DNA of 18,091 bases from Clostridia bacterium (GTDB lineage: Bacteria; Bacillota; Clostridia; Christensenellales; UBA1242). Made by a program: the position numbers and the translations under genes. Below, piece by piece: positions 13,795 to 18,091 of this stretch. The notes under the pieces were generated by a model. It made no database searches. It saw only the letters and a program-made list of their open reading frames with translations, and was not told the DNA's origin. Location of the stretch: positions 1 to 18,091 of the forward strand of contig JAQVOQ010000014.1 of the NCBI GenBank assembly GCA_028702545.1. The letters are read 5' to 3'. Every line of letters starts with the position of its first letter. The first letter of the stretch is position 1.

Positions 13795-14679
13795 ATGTTA
13801 AAATATTACGAACAAAAAAAGAGTAAAAGAGCAAACGCTCAAAGCGGAAAAAGTTTTTTTAACCGTATTGTATTTAATCAACAATATAAAGAAAATTTTA
13901 AAGGTTGGCTTACAATATCAATTGTTATTGCCGCAATTATGATATTAGTTTTAGCACTTTATCCAAGCGTACAAGAGATGTATGCAGATATGCTTGCTAG
14001 CATGTCGCCAGAAATGATTAATTTTATTAACTCTATGGGCGGAATGCCAGAAAATATTGCCGATTATTTTGCAATGGAAGGTGGACAAACTTATATGTTG
14101 GTCGGTGCTATTTATGCGGGAGTTTTAGGCATTAACTTAATAAAAAAAGAAATTAAAGACGGTAGTGCAGAATTTCTATACTCTCAACCGGTATCAAAAG
14201 GAAGTATTTTTAGAACTAAAATGTTAATTTTAATAGTCAACATATTTTTAGTTAATTTAATTGCTATGGGTACTAGTATTGTTATGATGTATATAATAGA
14301 AGGTGCTTTTACATTTAGTTTATTAAACTTTTTAATTTATGCGGGTGTCGCCTTAGTGATACACCTTCAAATTGGACTTATTAGTTTTGCTATTGCAGGC
14401 ATTGCAAGGAAAAATGCTTCTATTGGTATAGCAATAGGATTTGCATTCTTTAGTTATATTCTAGCTATTATTTCAAAAATTGCTACCGATGTTGAATTTT
14501 TAAAGTATTTTACTCCATTTACTTATATCATGGGTAAAACAGAAGGAACACAAACATTAACTGTTATAAAAGATGGTGTTAGTGCAGTTGACGCACCGAC
14601 ATTGCTTATTTTTAGTGCAATCACTGTTGTGGCACTTCTATATTCACATATGCACTTTAAGAAAAACGACATATTATAA
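13795..14679 (+). CDS. ABC-2 type transporter permease
   Basis: This is the membrane subunit of the preceding ATPase. The 294 residues contain about six hydrophobic segments: near 38-57 (WLTISIVIAAIMILVLALYP), 102-117, 141-166, 178-205, 211-230 and 268-287. That is the usual topology of ABC-2 permeases such as the YhgE/DrrB/NatB-like groups. Before the third segment lies the cytoplasmic motif YSQPVSKGSIFRTK, the conserved 'P-[VI]-[SR]-[RK]' stretch that contacts the ATPase in this family. The start ATG is 10 bases after AAGGAG, a slightly long spacing. An out-of-frame ATG at 13788 leads only to a 12-codon dead end. The gene ends in tandem stops and a strong terminator. With both domains as single genes, the working exporter would be a 2+2 assembly. 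Substrate unknown. Confidence 0.92.
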   Translation: MLKYYEQKKSKRANAQSGKSFFNRIVFNQQYKENFKGWLTISIVIAAIMILVLALYPSVQEMYADMLASMSPEMINFINSMGGMPENIADYFAMEGGQTYMLVGAIYAGVLGINLIKKEIKDGSAEFLYSQPVSKGSIFRTKMLILIVNIFLVNLIAMGTSIVMMYIIEGAFTFSLLNFLIYAGVALVIHLQIGLISFAIAGIARKNASIGIAIGFAFFSYILAIISKIATDVEFLKYFTPFTYIMGKTEGTQTLTVIKDGVSAVDAPTLLIFSAITVVALLYSHMHFKKNDIL

Positions 14680-14687
14680 TAAAATTT

Positions 14688-14721
14688 AAAAACACTTGGC
14701 CGTTTGTGCAAGTGTTTTTTT
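14688..14721 (+). terminator. Intrinsic terminator after the ABC operon
   Basis: An 11-bp perfect stem (14688-14698 with 14709-14719) has a 10-base loop and a T-run to 14721. It separates the transporter from trpS. Confidence 0.9.
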
Positions 14722-14722
14722 G

Positions 14723-14751
14723 TTGCAAAGTATAAGTTTTTACTATATAAT
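14723..14751 (+). promoter_or_regulatory. trpS promoter
   Basis: TTGCAA (14723-14728), a 17-base spacer and TATAAT (14746-14751). The leader is only about 30 bases, too short for a T-box. Confidence 0.75.
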
Positions 14752-14787
14752 AAAAGCATAAATTTGATTTTATAAAGGATTTTTATT

Positions 14788-15804
14788 ATGAAAAAAAGAA
14801 TACTAACAGGAGATAGGCCAACAGGAAAACTTCATATAGGCCATTACGTAGGTTCACTAAAAAAACGCGTAGAGATGCAAAACTCGGGTGAATATGAGAG
14901 CTTTATTATGATTGCTGATATGCAAGCATTAACAGATAATGCAAAAAATCCTGCAAAAGTTAGAGAAAACATCATTGAAGTAGCGCTTGACTACTTGGCC
15001 GTTGGTTTAGACCCAAAATTAAGCACAATATTTGTGCAAAGTCAAATACCAGAACTTTGCGAATTGACTTTTTATTTTATGAATCTTGTTACAGTGTCAA
15101 GGTTAGAGCGTAACCCAACCGTAAAGACCGAAATTAGTCAAAAAGAATTTGGAAAAAGTATTCCTGCTGGCTTTTTTACTTATCCAGTTAGCCAAGCCGC
15201 TGATATTTTAAGCGTTAATGCCGATGTTGTGCCTGTAGGTGAAGACCAATTACCTATGATAGAGTTAACTAGAGAAATAGCACAAAGCTTTAATACGCTA
15301 TACGGCGAAACTTTTAAAAAGCCAGAAGGCATTGTACCCGAGGACGGATTATCTAGGCGTTTACCAGGAATTGATGGTAACGAAAAGATGGGTAAGAGTT
15401 TGAATAATTCAATTTATTTGTCTGATGACGCTAAAACGCTTCGCAAAAAAATATTTAGTATGTATACAGACCCTTTTCACATAAGAGTAGAGGACCCAGG
15501 GCAAGTAGAGGGCAATATGGTTTTTACTTATCTTGATGTTTTTGGAAAGAATAAAGCTAAAATTCAAGCGATGAAAGAGCATTACATCAAAGGCGGACTA
15601 GGTGATGTTGTTTGCAAGAAATACCTGTTTGAAGTGATGGACGAGTTTTTATTGCCAATAAGAACTAGACGCGAAGAATATGCAAAAAATTTAGACTATG
15701 TTTATAATATGTTAGAAGAGGGAAGTAAAAAAACTCGTATTATTGTCAATGAAATTTTAGCAAAAGTCAGAGAGGCGATAGGGCTTGAATATTTTAAAAA
15801 ATAA
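14788..15804 (+). CDS. trpS: Tryptophanyl-tRNA synthetase
   Basis: This class I synthetase charges tRNA-Trp with tryptophan using ATP. The 338 residues match the compact bacterial form (about 325-340). The HIGH motif lies at 17-20 (GDRPTGKLHIGHYVGS) and the KMSKS equivalent is KMGKS at 200-204 (GNEKMGKSLNN). Other family landmarks are IADMQALTDN, the SRLERNPT region before the anticodon-binding helices and VPVGEDQLPMIELTREIA. Start ATG lies 8 bases after AAAGGA. It has its own promoter and sits alone between the transporter terminator and the rpmG promoter. I see no terminator after it, so read-through into rpmG is possible. In many bacteria a tRNA-Trp gene lies between tuf and secE; here the synthetase, not the tRNA, is found in that interval, which may be coincidence. 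Confidence 0.98.
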   Translation: MKKRILTGDRPTGKLHIGHYVGSLKKRVEMQNSGEYESFIMIADMQALTDNAKNPAKVRENIIEVALDYLAVGLDPKLSTIFVQSQIPELCELTFYFMNLVTVSRLERNPTVKTEISQKEFGKSIPAGFFTYPVSQAADILSVNADVVPVGEDQLPMIELTREIAQSFNTLYGETFKKPEGIVPEDGLSRRLPGIDGNEKMGKSLNNSIYLSDDAKTLRKKIFSMYTDPFHIRVEDPGQVEGNMVFTYLDVFGKNKAKIQAMKEHYIKGGLGDVVCKKYLFEVMDEFLLPIRTRREEYAKNLDYVYNMLEEGSKKTRIIVNEILAKVREAIGLEYFKK

Positions 15805-15827
15805 ACAACTTATAAGTAAAAAAATAT

Positions 15828-15856
15828 TTGACACGACTAGTGTTATGTGCTATAAT
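15828..15856 (+). promoter_or_regulatory. Consensus promoter of the rpmG-secE-nusG operon
   Basis: TTGACA (15828-15833), 17 bases and TATAAT (15851-15856): both boxes are perfect. It is the best promoter in the window and lies 24 bases after the trpS stop. Confidence 0.92.
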
Positions 15857-15861
15857 AAACA

Positions 15862-15877
15862 AGCACTTGAGGGTGCT
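15862..15877 (+). other. Hairpin at the very 5' end of the rpmG transcript
   Basis: AGCAC/GTGCT (15862-15866 with 15873-15877) has a 6-base loop, followed by AA and seven T. The predicted transcription start is near 15863, so the hairpin would form the first bases of the mRNA. A 5' stabilising hairpin is more likely than a terminator. Confidence 0.5.
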
Positions 15878-15899
15878 AATTTTTTTAAGAGGTATAATC

Positions 15900-16049
15900 A
15901 TGAGAGATAGAGTGACTTTAGCTTGTACAGAATGTAAGCAAAGAAATTATGATAGCGCGAAAAATAAAAAGAACACACCAGATAAAATTGAACTAAAAAA
16001 ATACTGTTCAACTTGTCAAAAACACACAATTCACAAGGAAACAAAATAG
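15900..16049 (+). CDS. rpmG: 50S ribosomal protein L33, zinc-ribbon form
   Basis: A small large-subunit protein near the E site. The 49-residue form starts at ATG 15900, with AAGAGG 7 bases upstream. A longer in-frame reading from a TTG at 15828 is wrong, because that TTG is the -35 box of the promoter. Two CxxC pairs (TLACTECKQRNY and YCSTCQKHT) show it is the zinc-binding C+ form. The N-terminal MRDRVTLACTEC is typical of the family. It is the first gene of the transcript with secE and nusG, the normal Firmicutes arrangement. It ends with TAG, 23 bases before secE. Bacteria with a C+ L33 often have a second, zinc-free copy elsewhere; none is in this window. Confidence 0.96.
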   Translation: MRDRVTLACTECKQRNYDSAKNKKNTPDKIELKKYCSTCQKHTIHKETK

Positions 16050-16072
16050 TTTTATAGAGGGAGAGTTTTATT

Positions 16073-16294
16073 ATGGCAAAAGAGACTCCTACAAAGGTAA
16101 AAACACAAAAAGTTAAAAAACATACACTTAAAGAAGTTGGATCAGAGCTTAAAAAAGTTTCTTTCCCAACTCTTAAAAAAACAGTACAACAAACAGGTAT
16201 TGTGCTTGGTTTTGTATTGGTTTTTACAGTAGTGTTGTTTGGAATAGATAGGTTGTTAAGCTTTTTATATGAGCTTTTAGTTAATAGTATTTAG
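16073..16294 (+). CDS. secE: Protein translocase subunit SecE
   Basis: SecE clamps the SecY channel of the Sec translocon in the cytoplasmic membrane. The 73 residues are the short single-span form usual for Gram-positives. A Lys/Thr-rich N-terminus (1-20) is followed by the conserved amphipathic helix KEVGSELKKVSFPTLKKTVQ (about 21-40). One membrane segment follows (about 42-62, TGIVLGFVLVFTVVLFGIDR), then a hydrophobic tail (LLSFLYELLVNSI). The usual W-P motif of this family (KxVxWP) reads SFP here. A GAGGGAGA site lies before the ATG. It ends in tandem stops TAG TAA. Its position between rpmG and nusG confirms the assignment. Confidence 0.96.
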   Translation: MAKETPTKVKTQKVKKHTLKEVGSELKKVSFPTLKKTVQQTGIVLGFVLVFTVVLFGIDRLLSFLYELLVNSI

Positions 16295-16313
16295 TAAATA
16301 AATGAGGGGGAAG

Positions 16314-16334
16314 GCTCAAATTTAAAGTTTGAGC
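16314..16334 (+). other. Hairpin between the nusG Shine-Dalgarno and start codon
   Basis: GCTCAAA/TTTGAGC (16314-16320 with 16328-16334) has a 7-base loop. The purine-rich GAGGGGGAAGG (16304-16314) lies upstream, and no Shine-Dalgarno is seen in the 14 bases between the hairpin and ATG 16349. Confidence 0.6.
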
Positions 16335-16348
16335 TATCTTTTAGTATT

Positions 16349-16876
16349 ATGATAGATGAGAATGAAGAGGCTAAATGGTATGTTCTACACACTTTTTCGG
16401 GTTATGAAAATGTTGCACAAATCAATTTAGAAACAGTTGTAGAAAAATTTAATTTACAAGAGCGTATTTTTGATATAGTTATTCCTATGGAAGAAGTTAT
16501 TGAAGAAAAGAATGGCAAAAAGCAAATAGTAAGCAGAAAACTTATGCCTAGTTACTTGTTAGTTAAAATGATTTATGGCGATGATATTTGGCATGCAGTT
16601 ACTAGAACTAGGGGTATTACAGGCTTTGTAGGACCTAAGGGAAGACCACTTCCTTTAACTGAAGAAGAGATTATGAAGATGAGACTTGAAAAAGTTGAAG
16701 CTGATATCACACTTCAAGCAGGAGATAAAGTTGAGGTTTTAGAAGGACCACTAAATGCTATGATTGGTTCTGTTATAAGTGTTGATGTAAATAATCAAAA
16801 ATGTAGAGTTAATGTTGAAATGTTTGGTCGTGAAACTCCAGTAGATTTAGGACTAGACCAAGTAAGAAAAATATAA
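16349..16876 (+). CDS. nusG: Transcription termination/antitermination factor NusG
   Basis: NusG binds the RNA polymerase clamp, affects pausing and can bridge polymerase to the ribosome. The 175 residues match the Gram-positive length without insertions. The N-terminal NGN domain runs from KWYVLHTFSGYENVAQINLE to about 115, with PSYLLVKM and GITGFVGPKGRPLPLTEEE. The C-terminal KOW domain (about 120-175) shows GDKVEVLEGPLNAMIGSVIS and the ending RETPVDLGLDQVRKI. The usual 'RNTPGVTGF' reads TRTRGITGF. The start is the only reasonable in-frame ATG (16349; none of ATG, GTG or TTG lies upstream), although its Shine-Dalgarno is about 35 bases away across a hairpin. The stop TAA is followed after 113 bases by rplK, with the first L1 leader motif between. 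Confidence 0.97.
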   Translation: MIDENEEAKWYVLHTFSGYENVAQINLETVVEKFNLQERIFDIVIPMEEVIEEKNGKKQIVSRKLMPSYLLVKMIYGDDIWHAVTRTRGITGFVGPKGRPLPLTEEEIMKMRLEKVEADITLQAGDKVEVLEGPLNAMIGSVISVDVNNQKCRVNVEMFGRETPVDLGLDQVRKI

Positions 16877-16911
16877 TATGATTTTAATCAAGTAAAGTGC
16901 TTGTTTAAATA

Positions 16912-16958
16912 GGTGGGAGAGAATGTAAATTTTATTTAATGCATTTTCGTTTAACCAC
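16912..16958 (+). promoter_or_regulatory. Ribosomal protein L1-binding leader upstream of rplK
   Basis: GTGG (16913-16916) pairs with CCAC (16955-16958). An internal loop (GA on the left, GTTTAA on the right) is followed by the stem GAGAATG/CATTTTC (16919-16925 with 16942-16948, one G-U pair). GTGGGA...ACCAC with this asymmetric loop copies the L1-binding site of the 23S L1 stalk. L1 is known to repress the rplK-rplA mRNA in many bacteria. A small GCCT/AGGC hairpin (16964-16977) then abuts the rplK ribosome binding site. Confidence 0.8.
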
Positions 16959-16989
16959 AAAAAGCCTAATATAAGGCGAGGAGATAAAA

Positions 16990-17415
16990 ATGGCAAAGAA
17001 AGTTAAAGCAATAATTAAATTGCAATTACCAGCTGCCAAGGCAACACCGGGTCAATCAGTAGGTTCAGCATTAGGACCTCATGGTATTCCTACAATGGAA
17101 TTCCTAAAACAATTTAATGAAAGAACAAAAGGTCAAGAAGGAATGATTATTCCAGTAGTTGTAACAGCTTACGAGGATAGAACTTTTACCTTTGTTACAA
17201 AAACTCCACCAGCAGCAATTTTAATTTTAAAAGCATGTGGAATTGAAAAAGGTTCAGGCGTACCTCATAAAACTAAAGTTGCTAAAATTACAAAAGCACA
17301 ATTAAAAGAAATTGCTGAGTTAAAAATGCCAGACTTAAATGCAACTAATGTTGAAACAGCAATGAAAGTTATTGCAGGTAGCGCTAGAAGTATGGGCGTA
17401 ACTGTAGAAGAATAA
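16990..17415 (+). CDS. rplK: 50S ribosomal protein L11 with altered thiopeptide-binding segment
   Basis: L11 forms the GTPase-associated centre with the 1067 region of 23S rRNA and is needed for stringent-factor activation. The 141 residues, the start MAKKVKAIIKLQLPA and the RNA-binding C-terminal domain (FTFVTKTPPAAILILKACGI, ELKMPDLNA, GSARSMGVTVEE) are typical. The N-terminal proline-rich segment is not. Where E. coli has P20-x-P22-P23-V-G-P26-A-L-G-Q30-Q-G-V-N34, this protein has P20-G-Q22-S23-V-G-S26-A-L-G-P30-H-G-I-P34. The reading is unambiguous in the DNA (17047-17091). That segment holds the thiostrepton contacts (see findings). ATG follows GAGGAG by 6 bases. It is co-transcribed with rplA, and both are preceded by an L1 motif. 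Confidence 0.98.
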   Translation: MAKKVKAIIKLQLPAAKATPGQSVGSALGPHGIPTMEFLKQFNERTKGQEGMIIPVVVTAYEDRTFTFVTKTPPAAILILKACGIEKGSGVPHKTKVAKITKAQLKEIAELKMPDLNATNVETAMKVIAGSARSMGVTVEE

Positions 17416-17458
17416 GTGGGAGAATGAAAAAATTTTTAATTTCATTTGTTAAAACCAC
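17416..17458 (+). promoter_or_regulatory. Second L1-binding leader motif, upstream of rplA
   Basis: It begins on the base after the rplK stop codon. GTGG (17416-17419) pairs with CCAC (17455-17458). The internal loop is GA on the left and GTTAAAA on the right. The upper stem is GAATGAAA/TTTCATTT (17422-17429 with 17440-17447, closing G-U). It has the same architecture and loop sequence as the rplK leader. The rplA Shine-Dalgarno GGAGG starts two bases later. Confidence 0.78.
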
Positions 17459-17475
17459 CAGGAGGACATTTTAAA

Positions 17476-18091
17476 ATGCAAAAAGGAAAAAGATATAAAG
17501 AAGCTTTAAGTCTTGTTGAATTTGGTAAAGTTTATGAAACAGCAGAAGCTGTTGAACTTCTTACAAAAACAGCAAAAGCTAAGTTTGATGAAACTGTTGA
17601 ACTTCACATTAAGCTAGGAGTTGATGGTAGGCAAGCTGACCAACAAGTTAGAGGAGTAGTAGTACTTCCTCACGGAACAGGTAAAAAGGTTATAGTATTA
17701 GTAATCGCAAAAGGCGCTCAAGCAGAAGCGGCAGAAAAAGCAGGAGCAGATTTTGTTGAAGGCGAAGAAGTTATTGCAAAAATTAAAGGCGGATGGTTAG
17801 ACTTTGATGTTTGTATTACAACACCAGATATGATGGCAAAAGTTGGTCAAATTGCAAAAATACTTGGTCCAAAAGGCTTAATGCCAAATCCAAAAAGTGG
17901 AACAGTAACTTTAGACGTTGCAAAAGCAATTGAAGATGTTAAAGCTGGTAAAGTTGAATATAGGCTAGATAAAAATAACAATATGCACGTTATTTTAGGT
18001 AAAGTAAGTTTTGGAGCTAAAAAAATAGCAGAAAATTTAGATGTAGTTATGCAAGCTGTAATTAAGGCAAAACCAGCAGCAGCTAAAGGAA
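17476..18091 (+). CDS. rplA: 50S ribosomal protein L1 (3' end outside window)
   Basis: L1 forms the mobile stalk that guides deacylated tRNA out of the E site and represses its own operon by binding an mRNA copy of its rRNA site. The visible 205 residues start at ATG 17476, about 10 bases after GGAGG, and read MQKGKRYKEALSLVE. Landmarks are VVLPHGTGKKVIVLVIAKG, IKGGWLDFDVCITTPDMM, ILGPKGLMPNPKSGTVTLDV, the RNA-contact segment GKVEYRLDKNNNMHVILGKVSF and AVIKAKPAAAKG at the window edge. Full-length L1 is about 230 residues, so roughly 25 are missing beyond the window; nothing suggests a broken gene. It follows rplK after 60 bases that contain an L1-binding motif, so L1 probably regulates its own synthesis directly as well as that of L11. 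Confidence 0.97.
   Translation, partial: MQKGKRYKEALSLVEFGKVYETAEAVELLTKTAKAKFDETVELHIKLGVDGRQADQQVRGVVVLPHGTGKKVIVLVIAKGAQAEAAEKAGADFVEGEEVIAKIKGGWLDFDVCITTPDMMAKVGQIAKILGPKGLMPNPKSGTVTLDVAKAIEDVKAGKVEYRLDKNNNMHVILGKVSFGAKKIAENLDVVMQAVIKAKPAAAKG

Noticed and set aside
12908..14679. Bacteriocin self-immunity or antibiotic resistance role for the ABC pair
   Set aside because: No peptide precursor, modification enzyme, two-component system or GntR regulator is adjacent; the substrate cannot be assigned.
14752..14787. T-box or Trp-responsive leader for trpS
   Set aside because: The leader is about 30 bases, far too short for a T-box, and there is no upstream terminator/antiterminator pair within the transcript.
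15828..15899. N-terminal extension of L33 from a TTG codon
   Set aside because: The TTG is part of a perfect TTGACA -35 box and the TATAAT lies inside the extension. ATG 15900 has a proper ribosome binding site and gives the normal L33 length.
16302..16325. Seven-codon leader peptide before nusG
   Set aside because: The ATG overlaps the purine run and has no ribosome binding site of its own.
483..18091. UGA read as tryptophan or glycine (recoded genome)
   Set aside because: All Trp codons seen are TGG and no in-frame TGA occurs in any core gene; absence of TGA stops alone does not show recoding.

Overview
The window is an AT-rich stretch of a bacterial chromosome that carries core transcription and translation genes. 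It looks like a Firmicutes (Bacillota)-type organism. The signs are an L7Ae-like protein between rpoC and rpsL, a beta-prime subunit of about 1200 residues, a zinc-ribbon L33, AGGAGG-type ribosome binding sites, and strong intrinsic terminators. The class cannot be fixed from this sequence; an uncultured Clostridia- or Bacilli-like lineage is my inference. All 18 complete stop codons are TAA (14) or TAG (4), with no TGA. Trp is written only as TGG, so the standard code fits.

Layout: (1) 1-4114, the 3' end of rpoB, then rpoC and a terminator. (2) 4115-5334, two small independently transcribed genes: a 192-residue protein I do not recognise and a solitary HicB-like protein. (3) 5426-10320, the str operon: L7Ae-like K-turn protein, rpsL, rpsG, fusA, and tuf with its own promoter. 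(4) 10163-10730, 568 bases without a gene, holding diverged copies of a palindromic repeat, each followed by a terminator hairpin, then a further hairpin and a promoter. (5) 10731-12721, two convergent unknown genes sharing a bidirectional terminator. (6) 12841-14721, a two-gene ABC-2 type exporter. (7) 14723-15804, trpS. (8) 15828-18091, rpmG, secE, nusG, rplK and rplA (cut by the window end), from a promoter with perfect consensus boxes.

Most genes serve the ribosome or RNA polymerase: S12, S7, L33, L11 and L1 build the ribosome, EF-G and EF-Tu drive elongation, NusG links polymerase and ribosome, and SecE belongs to the Sec translocon. Two mRNA structures upstream of rplK and rplA copy the L1-stalk motif of 23S rRNA and are likely L1 autoregulatory sites.

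The most interesting points are target-site residues: S12 has Arg at the position where Lys-to-Arg gives streptomycin resistance, L11 has lost most of the proline-rich thiopeptide-binding segment, and RpoC has Val at the fidaxomicin 'sensitizer' position. Also notable are the order of the rpmG-secE-nusG-rplKA block (after tuf rather than before rpoB), the palindromic repeat family, and a hairpin between the nusG Shine-Dalgarno and its start. I see no defence system, CRISPR array, prophage or transposase gene.
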